A stretch of 64,000 nt of DNA from Pseudomonadales bacterium (GCA_022072145.1 JAJVIG010000007.1:1-64000), one strand, 5' to 3'. Positions 35,486 through 45,728 are shown, counted from the first letter of the stretch. A program made the numbers and translations. The notes: generated by a model from the sequence alone, not told the origin.

Positions 35486-37807
35486 ATGCCGATGGACAGT
35501 CACTTTATCGCAACGACGTACCGCGGACTCGCTCGCAGCTGCCTGGCCCTGTGTTTCGGCATCGCGAGCACTCTCGCCGCCCTGTCCGCGGCCGCCGACA
35601 CCCCACCGTCCATCCCCCGGATCCAGGCTCCCGCAGGCGCCCCGAACGTGGTGCTGGTGCTGCTCGACGATGTCGGTTTCGGCGCCACGTCGACCTTCGG
35701 TGGTCCGGTGGCCACACCGGCACTCGATGCGCTTGCCAACGAGGGTCTGCGCTACAACCGGTTCCACACCACCGCCATCTGCTCCCCGACACGCGCATCG
35801 CTGCTCACCGGGCGCAGCCCCCACGCCGCCAACGTGGGCGCGGTCCTGAACTCTTCCAATGCCTACCCGGGCTACCAGGGCGTGCTGCGCAAGGAAACCG
35901 CCACCATCGCGGAGCTGCTGCGCCGCAACGGTTACAACACCGCGGCCTTCGGCAAGTGGCACCTCACTCCCGCCTGGGAAGCCTCGCCCTCGGGTCCGTT
36001 CGACCGCTGGCCGACCGGGCTCGGTTTCGAGAAATTCTACGGGTTCCTGGGGGGTGAGACCGACCAGTTCGAGCCCACGCTCTACGAGGGCACCACGCCG
36101 GTTCACCGCCCTCCGGGCGAGGGTTATCACCTGAGCGAGGACATGGCCGATCAGGCGATCGCGTGGCTGCACGCCCAGCACTCCACCACTCCCGACAAGC
36201 CCTTCCTGCTGTATTTCGCGCCCGGCGGAACCCACGCTCCGCTGCAGGTCCCCAAGGACTGGATCGAGCGCTACCGGGGTCAATTCTCCGGCGGCTGGGA
36301 CGCGCTGCGCGAGCAGATCTTCCGCCGCCAGCAGCAACTCGGCGTGATCCCCTCCGACGCGGAACTGACGCCGCGCCCCGCGGAGTTGCCCGCCTGGGAC
36401 AGCCTCGACCGGGATCAGCGGATCGTGGCGGAGCGTCTGATGGAAACGTACGCCGGCTTCCTCGCGCACACCGACGCCCAGGTCGGCCGTCTGGCGCAGG
36501 CGCTGAAGGACAGCGGCCAGTTCGACAACACCCTGTTCGTCTACATCGTCGGCGACAACGGCAGCAGCGCCGAGGGCGGACTCGAGGGCAGCATCAACTA
36601 CAGCGGCGCACTGCAAGGGCTGCGCGAGCCGCTGGCCACGCAGCTCGCGCGCCTGGAAGACATCGGCGGACCCGACACCTTCCCGCAATACAACGCGGGC
36701 TGGGCGTGGGCCCTGACCACGCCGTTCCAGTGGGTCAAGCAGGTGGCCTCGCATCTGGGCGGCACCCGCAACCCGATGGTCGTGAGCTGGCCGGCGCGGA
36801 TCGCTGACCGCGGTGGCCTGCGCAGCCAGTTCGCGCATGTGAACGACATCACGCCGACGATCCTCGACGCGGTCGGGCTCGCGATGCCCGAGCAAGTGGA
36901 CGGTGTGGCGCAACGACCGCTGGACGGTGCCAGCCTGTTGCCGGGCTTCCTGCGCGCCGACGCCCCGGAGCACAAGTCCACCCAGCTGTTCGAGGTGCAC
37001 GGCCACCGGGCGATCTACCACGACGGCTGGCTGGCATCGGCGCGTCACGACCGCCTGCCCTGGACCGTCGGCCTGCGCATGGGTCCGACGCCGTTCGAGG
37101 ACGACGTGTGGGAGCTGTACCACCTCGACGAGGACTTCAGCCAGGCCCGCGACCTGGCCGCGCGGATGCCGGACAAGCTGCGCGCGATGCAGGCGCTGTT
37201 CGACCAGGAAGCGCGACGCCTGGGCATCCTGCCGCTGCGCAGCTCACTCGACTCGCGGACCCCGATGCCGGGCCTGAGCGAGGGGCGCACCCAATTCACC
37301 TACCACGCCGGCACGGTCGGGATCCCGGAGAGCCAGGCACCGCAGTTCGGCAATCGCTCGTGGGAGCTGCGTGCCACCCTCGACATTCCGGAGGGCACGG
37401 GTACCGCCCGCGGAGTGATCGCCACCGTCGGTGGAACGGTCGGCGGCTGGTCATTGCACCTCGACGGCGGCGGCAAGCCGGTGTTCGAGTACCGTGCCTT
37501 CGAACTGGGCAGACTGCGCCTCGCCGGTGGGCAGGCGCTCGCACCGGGACGGCATACGCTGCGGCTGGAGTTCGCCTACGACGGCGGCGGCTACGCGAAG
37601 GGCGGGACGTTCACGCTGAGCGATGGCGAGCGCGTGCTCGGTCGCGAACGCATCGCGCTCACCCCGCCCTCGCACTTCTCGATCGACGAGACCTTCGACG
37701 TCGGCAGCGACACCGGTTCGCCCGCCGGACGCTATCCGGCGGGAGTTCCGATCGGCAATCCGTTCACGGGAGCGACGCTCGAACGGGTGGATATCGAACT
37801 GCGCTGA
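35486..37807 (+). CDS. Arylsulfatase 1 (exported, AtsD-like S1 family)
   Basis: This 773-residue sulfatase hydrolyses sulfate esters. It has a signal-like N-terminus (cleavage around LSAAADT). The formylglycine site is CSPTRASLLTGR with Cys 99, and calcium-binding DD is in LLDDVGFG. Also present are FGKWH, GGTHAPLQVP and IVGDNGSS. Residues beyond about 620 form a beta-rich tail (GGWSLHLDGGGKPVFEYRAFE) typical of the ~780-residue group. It is closely similar to arylsulfatase 2 along the full length. The ATG at 35486 follows AGGA by about 6 bases. The Cys needs a formylglycine-generating enzyme or another activating enzyme, and none is in the window. It is periplasmic or outer-surface, and desulfation of an unknown ester is inferred. 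Confidence 0.93.
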   Translation: MPMDSHFIATTYRGLARSCLALCFGIASTLAALSAAADTPPSIPRIQAPAGAPNVVLVLLDDVGFGATSTFGGPVATPALDALANEGLRYNRFHTTAICSPTRASLLTGRSPHAANVGAVLNSSNAYPGYQGVLRKETATIAELLRRNGYNTAAFGKWHLTPAWEASPSGPFDRWPTGLGFEKFYGFLGGETDQFEPTLYEGTTPVHRPPGEGYHLSEDMADQAIAWLHAQHSTTPDKPFLLYFAPGGTHAPLQVPKDWIERYRGQFSGGWDALREQIFRRQQQLGVIPSDAELTPRPAELPAWDSLDRDQRIVAERLMETYAGFLAHTDAQVGRLAQALKDSGQFDNTLFVYIVGDNGSSAEGGLEGSINYSGALQGLREPLATQLARLEDIGGPDTFPQYNAGWAWALTTPFQWVKQVASHLGGTRNPMVVSWPARIADRGGLRSQFAHVNDITPTILDAVGLAMPEQVDGVAQRPLDGASLLPGFLRADAPEHKSTQLFEVHGHRAIYHDGWLASARHDRLPWTVGLRMGPTPFEDDVWELYHLDEDFSQARDLAARMPDKLRAMQALFDQEARRLGILPLRSSLDSRTPMPGLSEGRTQFTYHAGTVGIPESQAPQFGNRSWELRATLDIPEGTGTARGVIATVGGTVGGWSLHLDGGGKPVFEYRAFELGRLRLAGGQALAPGRHTLRLEFAYDGGGYAKGGTFTLSDGERVLGRERIALTPPSHFSIDETFDVGSDTGSPAGRYPAGVPIGNPFTGATLERVDIELR

Positions 37808-37831
37808 GGCGTGCCCCGGCGTCCTGCGGCA

Positions 37832-38608
37832 TCACCCTGGCGGCACATCGATCGCCGCCATGCGCGCCGATGCCGCCCCGTCGACCGGTAGCAGCGCACC
37901 GTTGACGAAACTCGCCTCGTCGGACGCCAGGAACAGCGCCGCCGCGGCGATCTCCTCCGGGCGTCCGAACCTGCCCGGCAGCAGCGTCTGCTCGTAGGCG
38001 GCCACGCCGCCCGGAAGTTCGGCCGCCCACTGCAGGATCCCCGGCGTGCGGATCGCCCCGGGGGATATTGCGTTGATGCGCACGCCGCTGCGTGCATTCT
38101 CGACCGCGGCGGACTGCGTGAGGTTGTTCACACCGGCCTTGGCGGCACCGTAGGTCGCCAGACCGGGGGCACCACAGAACCCCGCTCCCGACGAGATGTT
38201 GATGATGCTTCCCGAGCGCCGGGGCAACATCACGCGCAGCGCGGCCCGCACGCCGAAGAACGTCGAGGACAGCGTCAACGCGAGCACGCGCTCCCACTCG
38301 GCGTCGGTCGCATCCTTCAACCAGCCGGCGATGGACTGACCGACGTTGTTCACCATTACGTCGAGCCGTCCGCAGCGTCGCACGGTCTCGTCGACCAGCG
38401 CATCGATCCCGGTCGATACGGTCACATCGCAACCGCGCGCCGTGACTCCCCGGTGTTCGCCGGCAAGCGTCTCGACGGCCTCCGCGCGAATGTCGGCAGC
38501 GACGACCTGCGCCCCGGCAGCGGCGAAACGGCGTGCGATCGCCGCCCCGATGCCGGACCCGGCACCGGTCACGATTGCGATGCGTCCCTCCAGTCTGTCG
38601 TCGTTCAT
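37832..38608 (-). CDS. SDR-family oxidoreductase
   Basis: This 258-residue classical short-chain dehydrogenase has cofactor motif TGAGSGIGAA, ADIR after the second strand, NNVGQ, a catalytic Ser in NISSGAG, and YGAAK. Sequence places it with NAD-dependent alcohol or steroid-type dehydrogenases, but the substrate is not determined. It is the last gene of the minus-strand run behind sulfatase 2 (38 bp apart). Its stop lies 24 bp from the stop of sulfatase 1, which is convergent. It may oxidise the alcohol freed by the sulfatases (inference). Confidence 0.9.
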   Translation of the reverse strand: MNDDRLEGRIAIVTGAGSGIGAAIARRFAAAGAQVVAADIRAEAVETLAGEHRGVTARGCDVTVSTGIDALVDETVRRCGRLDVMVNNVGQSIAGWLKDATDAEWERVLALTLSSTFFGVRAALRVMLPRRSGSIINISSGAGFCGAPGLATYGAAKAGVNNLTQSAAVENARSGVRINAISPGAIRTPGILQWAAELPGGVAAYEQTLLPGRFGRPEEIAAAALFLASDEASFVNGALLPVDGAASARMAAIDVPPG

Positions 38609-38646
38609 GTCTGGTCTCCGGGTGCGGCGTGTGGTGCGCAGTGCTG

Positions 38647-40965
38647 CTAGCGCAGCTCTATATTCACGTGTTCGATCATGCCATCGACGGCCGGATAGCC
38701 GATCGCCACGCCCGGCGGATAATTCCCCGCCGCGGATCCGGTATCGATTCCGACGTCGAAGGTTTCGTGGATCGAGAAGAACGCCGGTGGGCTGGCTGGC
38801 ACGCGACCCTCTGCGACCACGACTCCGTCCACCTGCAGTTGCAGACGTCCACCCTTCGCATGGCCGCCACCGTCGTAGTCGAAGTCGACCTGCAGTGCAT
38901 GCCGCCCCGGAGTCAAGGGATCATCGGTATTCAGGTCGACGGTCATGAGATCGAACACACGGTACGTGAACGCAGGTCGCCCCTGCCCGTCCAGGTAGAG
39001 TGACCAGCCGGCCGCTGTGCCGCCGATCGTCGCGATGACCCCCTGCGCCGCGCTCGCCGGCACTTCGAGCGTCGCCTGCAGGGTCCACGATTTGTTCAGT
39101 ATCTTCGGCGCGCCCGACTCGGGAATACCGACGGCACCCGGATAGTAGGTGAACCTGCTGCGTCCGCCGCTCAGGCTCGGCAGCGCGGGATCGCCCATGG
39201 TCGGCCCCTGCAGCGGCAGTACCTGATTCGCTGCGGCCTCGCGCATGAAGAGGGCCTTCATCCGCTCCAGGCGCCGCGGTTCCCTGGCCGCCAGATCCCT
39301 GGCCTGCGAGAAGTCGTTGCGCAGATCGTAGAGTTCCCAACGGTCCTCTTCGAACGGTTTTTCATCGACGACGACACCCCTGGCCCACGGCAGCCGTCCG
39401 TGGAACGCCGACGCCATCCAACCGTCGTGGTATATCGCCCGATGGCCGAACACTTCGAAATACTGGGTCGTGTGCCGTTCGGGCGCGGTGGCATCGCCAA
39501 AGCTGTAGACCAGGCTGCTGCCGTCCATCGGCTTCTGCCGGATTCCGTCCAGGGTCCGCGGCGCGTCGATGCCGACCGCCTCGAGGATCGTCGGCGCGAT
39601 ATCGTTCACATGACCGAACTGGCTCCTGAGTCCGCCCTTGTCGCGAATATGGTCCGGCCAGGTCACGACCAGCGGGTTACGCGTCGCACCCAGGTGCGAG
39701 GCCACCGTCTTGGTCCACTGGAACGGAGCGTTCATCGCCCACGCCCAACCGACCGGATAATGCGGATAAGTATCCGGTCCACCGATACGCTCCAGTCGAT
39801 CCGCGCTCGCTGCCGGCGTTTCGGGCAACCCCTGCAGCGCACCCATGTAGTTCAGGCTGCCCGCCAGGCCACCCTCGGGCGAGGCGCCGTTGTCACCGAC
39901 GATGTAGATGAACAGCGTATGCTCGAACTCCCCGCTGTCCTTCAGGCTCTGGACCAGGCGGCCGACCTCATGGTCCGTATGCGCCAGGAAACCGGCATAG
40001 GTTTCCATCAGGCGCGCGGCGAGTTTCTTCTGCCCGTCGTCCAGGCTGTCCCAGGCCGGCAGGCCCTGCGGGCGCGGCGTAAGCACCGTAGCGGATGGCA
40101 CGACCCCCAACGCCTTCTGGCGTTCCACGATCCGTTCGCGCATCACGTCCCAGCCGGCGTCGAAGCGCCCACGGTAAGCGTCGATCCACCGCTGCGGCAC
40201 CTGCAGCGGCGCGTGGGTCGCACCCGGCGCCAGGTACAGGAAAAACGGCTTGTCCGGAGTCATCACGCGTTGTGCGTGGACCCACTGGATCGCCTGGTCG
40301 ACCAGATCCTGCGTCAGGTGATAATCCGGCCGCGCGGGGCGCAGGACCGGCGTCGTTCCCTCCACCAGCGTCGGGGCGAACTGGTCGGTCTCCCCACCGA
40401 TGAAACCGTAGAACTTCTCGAAACCCTGCCCCGTAGGCCAGCGATCGAAAGGTCCGCTCCGGGATGTTTCCCAGTCCGGCGTCTGGTGCCATTTGCCGAA
40501 CGCGGCCGTGCTGTAGCCTGCCCGACGCAGGATCTCCGCCACCGGAGCGGCATCCCGCACGTGGACACCACGGTATCCGGGCCGGCTGTCGGCGGTATTC
40601 ATCACCGCACCGATCCCGACCGCGTGTGCATTGCGACCCGACAGCAACGCCGCCCGCGTGGGCGAACAGATCGCGGTCGTATGAAAACGGTTGTAACGCA
40701 ATCCCTCCCGCGCCAGTGCATCGAGCACCGGCGTATCGGCCGGACCACCGAAGGTCGACGTGGCGCCGAAACCGACATCGTCGAGCAGTACCAGCACCAC
40801 ATTGGGCGCACCCGCTGGCGGGCGCGCCTGCAGTGGCGGGACCGGTTGTACCACGACGCCGTCGCGCTCACCGGGATCAGCGATCCCGGTGAGCGCGAAC
40901 AATGCCGCAACCACGGCGAAAAGGCAGCGGGTCGCACGGAGCGACCCGGGCATCGGCATCCTCAT
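38647..40965 (-). CDS. Arylsulfatase 2 (exported, AtsD-like S1 family)
   Basis: This 772-residue paralogue of sulfatase 1 has the same layout. It has a signal peptide (MRMPMPGSLRATRCLFAVVAALFALTGIA), LLDDVGFGATS, Cys 100 in CSPTRAALLSGR, FGKWHQTPDWE, GATHAPLQVP, IVGDNGAS and a beta-rich tail ending VNIELR. It begins 17 bp after the TonB-receptor stop and is co-transcribed with it. GGGAGG precedes the ATG at 40965. Uptake receptor and sulfatase in one unit suggest that a sulfated substrate, or its desulfated product, is taken up. No anaerobic maturase or FGE gene is near. Confidence 0.93.
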   Translation of the reverse strand: MRMPMPGSLRATRCLFAVVAALFALTGIADPGERDGVVVQPVPPLQARPPAGAPNVVLVLLDDVGFGATSTFGGPADTPVLDALAREGLRYNRFHTTAICSPTRAALLSGRNAHAVGIGAVMNTADSRPGYRGVHVRDAAPVAEILRRAGYSTAAFGKWHQTPDWETSRSGPFDRWPTGQGFEKFYGFIGGETDQFAPTLVEGTTPVLRPARPDYHLTQDLVDQAIQWVHAQRVMTPDKPFFLYLAPGATHAPLQVPQRWIDAYRGRFDAGWDVMRERIVERQKALGVVPSATVLTPRPQGLPAWDSLDDGQKKLAARLMETYAGFLAHTDHEVGRLVQSLKDSGEFEHTLFIYIVGDNGASPEGGLAGSLNYMGALQGLPETPAASADRLERIGGPDTYPHYPVGWAWAMNAPFQWTKTVASHLGATRNPLVVTWPDHIRDKGGLRSQFGHVNDIAPTILEAVGIDAPRTLDGIRQKPMDGSSLVYSFGDATAPERHTTQYFEVFGHRAIYHDGWMASAFHGRLPWARGVVVDEKPFEEDRWELYDLRNDFSQARDLAAREPRRLERMKALFMREAAANQVLPLQGPTMGDPALPSLSGGRSRFTYYPGAVGIPESGAPKILNKSWTLQATLEVPASAAQGVIATIGGTAAGWSLYLDGQGRPAFTYRVFDLMTVDLNTDDPLTPGRHALQVDFDYDGGGHAKGGRLQLQVDGVVVAEGRVPASPPAFFSIHETFDVGIDTGSAAGNYPPGVAIGYPAVDGMIEHVNIELR

Positions 40966-40982
40966 CACCCGCCTCCCACGCG

Positions 40983-43535
40983 TCAGTGGCCGAAGTTCCA
41001 CGTCAGTGTGGCACCGATCAGGCGTGGCGGCACCAGCAAGGCGCGGGTGAAGTTCGTGGCCCCCCCGATCGCGTGCGCTGCCGGGATCGAAAACACGTTG
41101 TCGGTATCCTCATCGGTGAGGTTCTTGACCCAAAGCGACGCCTCCCAACGGTCATCTGCCGCCCGCAACCCCACGTACAGGTTAACCATCACGTAGTCGT
41201 CGAACTTCAGCAACGGTGTCAGTCGGTCCTCCCGCTCGCCCATGTAGGTCAGCAGCGGCCGCACGAAGAACTCCCCGGCCGACGTCGGCACCGTGTACTC
41301 CGCATTGATGTTCGCCGACCAGTTCGGGATCGAACTGACGTCCTCGCCACCGATGTCGCAGGTCGCGACCTCGACCGCCGGATCCGCCAGTTCGGCAGCG
41401 GTGAACGGCCGGTTGCACGGACCCAGCTCGCCGTCGTCGAACGTGGCTTCCGCATAACTCACGCCGCCGCCGAACTGGAAGTGCTCGCCCAGCACGGCCG
41501 ACCACTCGGCTTCGAGGCCCTGGATCACGGCGTCGGCATTGAATATCACGCCCCCCTGGATCAACTGCGGCACCCGTGTCAGCCCCTGCTGCACCAGCGC
41601 GTTCACCGTCGTCGCTTTCGGTTGGTAGTCGGTGTACTGCTGGTAGAACGCGGCCACGCTGTAGCGCAGCGCGCCGTCGAACGCCATGGCCTTGTAGCCC
41701 ATTTCGAACGAGTCACTGGTCTCGCCATCGAACAGCAGGGTCGCGGCCGACAGCGGCGCCGGCGTGATCGTGGCGCCGGCCGGCCGGAAGCTGCGGTCGA
41801 TGGACACGTAGACCATGTCGTCGTCGTTCAGGTAGTGCGCAAGCTTGATACCGCCGGTGATCTCGCGCTCCTCGCGAACCTGCAGTTCCTTGGGCACGTA
41901 GTCACCGGTACGCACACCCGCCTTGAAGATCGCCGCGACACCCGCGCTGGTGAGCCGCGGGTTCAGCGCCGCGAACGCCGGGTTCGTGATCGGTCCGGCC
42001 TCGGGTGCCGGCGCATAGTTGTCGATCAGGGATCCCCTGACGATCTGCTTGTTCTCGATCTCCTGCCAGCGCACGCCGATCTGCAGATTCGTGCGCTCGG
42101 TCAGATCGAATCGGTTGTGCATGAAGGCCGCCAGCACGTCCCGGCCGTTCGGAATCACCAGGTGCTGCACCAGATCGCCGGTCTTCAGCCCCGTCATCGC
42201 CCCGTACACGGAGAACGGTCCGCCGAGGTCGGTATAGTTGTTGCTCTCGCCGCTGAAGTCCTCCCAGAACACCCCGACCGTGTAGTTCCAGAACGGGTTG
42301 TCGTTGCTGTTGAGGCGGATCTCCTGCGACCAGTCGACCGCCTGCGAGTGGGTGTTCTGCAGCGTCGGCAGCGGCGTCACGTTACCGTAGCCGATGTCCA
42401 TCCAGTTGTTCTGATCCCAGTCCTTGCGACCGCTCACCGAGGTGAGCGTATGCTTTTCGAACTCCCACTCGAAACGCAGCAGCGTGTTGCGGTTGCTCAT
42501 GTCGAGAGTGTTCTCACCACGCGTCAGCGCTTCACGGTCGGAACCGTCGAGCGATACGCCGGCGAGCCAGGTCGGCGCCACCGCCCGGCGGGCGATATTG
42601 GTCTGCACCAGTGTCGCGGCAGCCGCAGCGAACGCGGGGTCGTTGGAGGGATCCGCATCGTTGATGCGCGCCAGCATGGCGTTGAAGGCCGTGCTCGCAT
42701 TGGCGGCGGCGGCGTTGACGTTGCCGATCACGTTGCCGGCATCTCCCCGCACCGGCTCCGGCACCTCGAAGTCCAGATCCGAATACTCGTGGATCAGGGT
42801 GATCCGCGCCTGTTCGAGCGGCTGCCAGTCGAGCGACAACCGCCAGGCCCCGGTTTCGTGCTCTTCCCGCTGACCATTGAAGACGTTTTCGTACTCGGCA
42901 CCGTCGTTGCGGTCCCACAAACCGGAGACGCGCAGCGCCAGCTCGTTCTCGATGATCGGCAGGCTGACTCCGACTTCGGTCTGCAGCCCGTCGTTGTCCG
43001 ACACGCTCTGGCGCAGCGTCCCCTCGAACACCTCCATGTCCGGACGCACCGTATGGATCAGGATGGCGCCGGCAGGATCGGTACGTCCCTGCAGCGTGCC
43101 CTGCGGGCCACGCAGCAGTTCGATGCGCTCGAGGTCGAAGAAGGTCATGAAGGCCACCTGCGTGCGGATCGGAATCTCGTTCCAGTAGAACGAGATCGGC
43201 GGTGCCGCGTTGTTGTCCGGATCCGCCGTGATGCCGCGCACGGTCACGCTCTGGCGGCGCGCGTCGTTGCGCATCGTCAGCAGGCCCGGCGTCATCGCCT
43301 GCACGTCGTCGAGCGCCAGCACGCGGAACTTGCCGATCTGCTCCGAGGTCACCGCATTCACCGTGGACGGAATGTCCATGATGTTCTCCTCGCGCTTCTG
43401 GGCGGTGACTATGACTTCCTCGAGGGCCGCCTGCGCAGCGACCAGGGGAGCGCCGAAAGCGAACGCGGTGGCTCCGGCTACCGCCAGCGCCAATGGCCGC
43501 CGTGCACGGCCGGGGTGTGATTGTCGAGCGATCAT
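40983..43535 (-). CDS. TonB-dependent outer-membrane receptor
   Basis: This 850-residue receptor has a signal peptide (about 1-34) and an EEVIVTAQKREE start of the plug with a TonB-box-like segment. Plug motifs are VRGI and LLRGPQGTLQGR, followed by a long beta-barrel ending in the aromatic C-terminus (LTWNFGH). The group is common in bacteria that take up large or hydrophobic organics. Substrate is inferred only from context: a sulfatase follows after 17 bp, and an alcohol dehydrogenase precedes. The start is the ATG at 43535, with AGGAGG 10 bases upstream. The 131-bp gap before it (43536-43666) holds no gene. Confidence 0.93.
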   Translation of the reverse strand: MIARQSHPGRARRPLALAVAGATAFAFGAPLVAAQAALEEVIVTAQKREENIMDIPSTVNAVTSEQIGKFRVLALDDVQAMTPGLLTMRNDARRQSVTVRGITADPDNNAAPPISFYWNEIPIRTQVAFMTFFDLERIELLRGPQGTLQGRTDPAGAILIHTVRPDMEVFEGTLRQSVSDNDGLQTEVGVSLPIIENELALRVSGLWDRNDGAEYENVFNGQREEHETGAWRLSLDWQPLEQARITLIHEYSDLDFEVPEPVRGDAGNVIGNVNAAAANASTAFNAMLARINDADPSNDPAFAAAAATLVQTNIARRAVAPTWLAGVSLDGSDREALTRGENTLDMSNRNTLLRFEWEFEKHTLTSVSGRKDWDQNNWMDIGYGNVTPLPTLQNTHSQAVDWSQEIRLNSNDNPFWNYTVGVFWEDFSGESNNYTDLGGPFSVYGAMTGLKTGDLVQHLVIPNGRDVLAAFMHNRFDLTERTNLQIGVRWQEIENKQIVRGSLIDNYAPAPEAGPITNPAFAALNPRLTSAGVAAIFKAGVRTGDYVPKELQVREEREITGGIKLAHYLNDDDMVYVSIDRSFRPAGATITPAPLSAATLLFDGETSDSFEMGYKAMAFDGALRYSVAAFYQQYTDYQPKATTVNALVQQGLTRVPQLIQGGVIFNADAVIQGLEAEWSAVLGEHFQFGGGVSYAEATFDDGELGPCNRPFTAAELADPAVEVATCDIGGEDVSSIPNWSANINAEYTVPTSAGEFFVRPLLTYMGEREDRLTPLLKFDDYVMVNLYVGLRAADDRWEASLWVKNLTDEDTDNVFSIPAAHAIGGATNFTRALLVPPRLIGATLTWNFGH

Positions 43536-43666
43536 GGGTCGTGCCTCCTGGGCGTCTGTTGTGGTCGACGGAAACTCCCGTCTCGTTATCTCCCGGGCCG
43601 GCGGGGCCTGAACCGCGTACGTACCAGGCGGCCACCTGGCACCGATCGGTCCGCGTGCGGCACACC

Positions 43667-44719
43667 TCATTCGTCCATCCTGATCACGATCTTCGCGAAC
43701 TTGCGCGAGAACAGATCGGTGAACGCTTGCTGGTAGTTGCTCAGCGGGTGCACGCGCTGGATGAGTGATGCGAGATCGAGACGCGGAGCCATGCGGATCG
43801 CCTTGGGAAACAATCCGGCGCCCATGATCATGCCGTGCAGGTGTTTCTGGTCCCAGTAGAGCTGACTGTGCAGGTCGAGCGGCAGCACGGGATCCTTGCC
43901 GTACATCGCGAAGTACACGCCGTCACCGTCACGCGCCAGCAGATCGAGGGTCATCGTGGCCGCCGACATCGCACCTGTGCCCTCCAGCACGCAGTCGTAG
44001 CGACCGTCGGCGGCGGCGATCGCCCGTTCGACCACACCCTGCTCGCGCGGGTCGAAGACGTGGTCGGCCCCCAGGCGCCGGGCGAGTTCGCGTTTCTCCT
44101 CCACGAGATCGAACACCGTGACCGCGGACGCGCCCGCGAGGCGAGCCAGTTGCACCAGCATCAGTCCGATGCCACCGGCGCCCATGATCGCGACCGACTT
44201 GCCGAAGGAAATCCGCGCCTGCCCGGCCACCGCCAGGGCGATCGTGAGCGGCTCGATCAGGCATGCCGTCGACAGCTCCTGTCGCTCGGGAAGCTTGAAC
44301 ACCTGCGTCACGTGGAAGCACGCGTATTGTGCGAAGCCGTTCATGCAGAACTGCAGGTTCGGGCACAGGTTCTCACGTCCGCTGCGGCAGGCATCGCAGG
44401 CGTAACAGTATCTGGCGTAGTTCGCCACGACACGGTCGCCGGTGCGGTAACCGATGGCCTCCGCCCGCCGCCCCGCCCGGTCGATGATGCCGGAGAATTC
44501 GTGGCCGAACGCCATCGGCAGCATCGATCGGGTCGTCTCCTCGAACGCACCGAGCTGACCACTCAGCGTGTGTGCGTCAGAACCGCAGATCGACGCGTGG
44601 ATGATGCGGATGCGCACCTCCTCGTCGGCCGGTTCCGGCAGCGGGACCTCCCGCGCCTCCACGGTACCCATCGTGCCCTTGACGAAATCGCGAACCGCGG
44701 TGATGAACAACTGCTGCAT
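43667..44719 (-). CDS. Zinc-dependent alcohol dehydrogenase (medium-chain family)
   Basis: This 350-residue MDR enzyme has its catalytic zinc site in SICGSDAH and GHEFSG, structural zinc Cys in CYACDACRSGRENLC, and NAD-binding GAGGIGLMLVQLA. It resembles threonine/sorbitol-dehydrogenase-type members rather than classical ethanol dehydrogenases. It would oxidise a secondary alcohol, polyol or sugar alcohol. It follows the transketolase subunits by 43 bp and precedes the TonB receptor. GGAGG stands just before the ATG. The substrate is unknown, but a sugar or polyol would fit the transketolase. Confidence 0.92.
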   Translation of the reverse strand: MQQLFITAVRDFVKGTMGTVEAREVPLPEPADEEVRIRIIHASICGSDAHTLSGQLGAFEETTRSMLPMAFGHEFSGIIDRAGRRAEAIGYRTGDRVVANYARYCYACDACRSGRENLCPNLQFCMNGFAQYACFHVTQVFKLPERQELSTACLIEPLTIALAVAGQARISFGKSVAIMGAGGIGLMLVQLARLAGASAVTVFDLVEEKRELARRLGADHVFDPREQGVVERAIAAADGRYDCVLEGTGAMSAATMTLDLLARDGDGVYFAMYGKDPVLPLDLHSQLYWDQKHLHGMIMGAGLFPKAIRMAPRLDLASLIQRVHPLSNYQQAFTDLFSRKFAKIVIRMDE

Positions 44720-44762
44720 GCGTCGCCTCCTGTGGAATCCGCCCCGTTGGCGCCCTCGTCGC

Positions 44763-45728
44763 TCAGCGACAGAAAGCCCGCACCGTCTTCGCGATGCCGG
44801 CGCCGTCGAATCCGTAATGCGGGTAGATCTCTTCCGGGTACCCGAAACTCACGAACTCGTCGGGAATGCCGATCTTCTTCAATTTGGCGGACACACCGGC
44901 CTCCATCAGCACGTCGGCGACGATGCTCCCCAGCCCGCCGAGGATGTTGTGGTCCTCGACGGTGACCAGGGTGCCGGTCCGGCGCGCCGCCCCCACGATG
45001 GCTTCCCGGTCGATCGGCTTGATGGTGTGCATATCGATCACCCCGACGCTCAGTCCTTCGTCCTGCAGCATCAGCGCCGCGCGCAGGCTGTTGTAGACGC
45101 CGGTGCCGGTGGCGATCAGCGTCACGTCGCTGCCGTCGCGGACCTCCACCGCCCTGCCGATCACGTACTCGTAGTCGGCGTTGTAGACGGCCGGCTCCTC
45201 GCCGCGCGGGATCCGGACGTAGATCGGTCCCGGCCACTGCAGCGAGGCTTCGAGCATCCGCACGCACTGGTCGGCATCGCTGGGAGCGATCATCGTCATG
45301 TTGGGAATCGCGTTCATGACGCCGAACTCGACGATCGTGTTGTGCGTGGGGCCATAGCCGGAGGACAGCCCGCCGTGGGTACCGATCAGGCGCACCGGCA
45401 AGTCGTTGTAGGCAAGATCGTTGTGGATCTGGTCCAGCGCACGCACGCACAGGAACGGGCCGAAGGTCTGCCCGTAGGGAATATAGCCCTTGCGTGCGAG
45501 TCCGGCGGCCACCGTGACCAGGTTCATTTCGGCGATGCCGACATCGAGTACGCGGTTCGGGTACCGTTCGTACAGATCACGAACCGGTCCCGATTTGCCG
45601 GTGCCGTCGGAGTTGATGTAACAGACCCCGGGATGATCCTCGACCAGCTGGACCATCTTCTTGGTCACCAGGTCCCTGGCGTTCATCATCGCCGCGATGT
45701 CGGAGATGTTGAAGGTGAAGCCGCCCAT
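44763..45728 (-). CDS. Transketolase, C-terminal subunit
   Basis: This 321-residue protein holds the pyrimidine-binding and C-terminal domains of transketolase (VGIAEMNLVTVAAGLARKGYIPYGQTF with the Glu that activates thiamine diphosphate, IGTHGGLSSGYGPTHN, and TVEDHNILGGLGSIV). It pairs with the N-terminal subunit 1 bp upstream to give a full enzyme. Split transketolases include apulose-4-phosphate (AptAB) and sulfofructose (SqwGH) enzymes as well as unassigned ones. The sugar here is unknown. It is in one run with the alcohol dehydrogenase. Confidence 0.92.
   Translation of the reverse strand: MGGFTFNISDIAAMMNARDLVTKKMVQLVEDHPGVCYINSDGTGKSGPVRDLYERYPNRVLDVGIAEMNLVTVAAGLARKGYIPYGQTFGPFLCVRALDQIHNDLAYNDLPVRLIGTHGGLSSGYGPTHNTIVEFGVMNAIPNMTMIAPSDADQCVRMLEASLQWPGPIYVRIPRGEEPAVYNADYEYVIGRAVEVRDGSDVTLIATGTGVYNSLRAALMLQDEGLSVGVIDMHTIKPIDREAIVGAARRTGTLVTVEDHNILGGLGSIVADVLMEAGVSAKLKKIGIPDEFVSFGYPEEIYPHYGFDGAGIAKTVRAFCR

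Noticed and set aside
43536-43670. Longer TonB receptor start at 43670
   Set aside because: The extra 45 residues would precede the signal peptide and overlap the alcohol dehydrogenase end. AGGAGG lies before the ATG at 43535.
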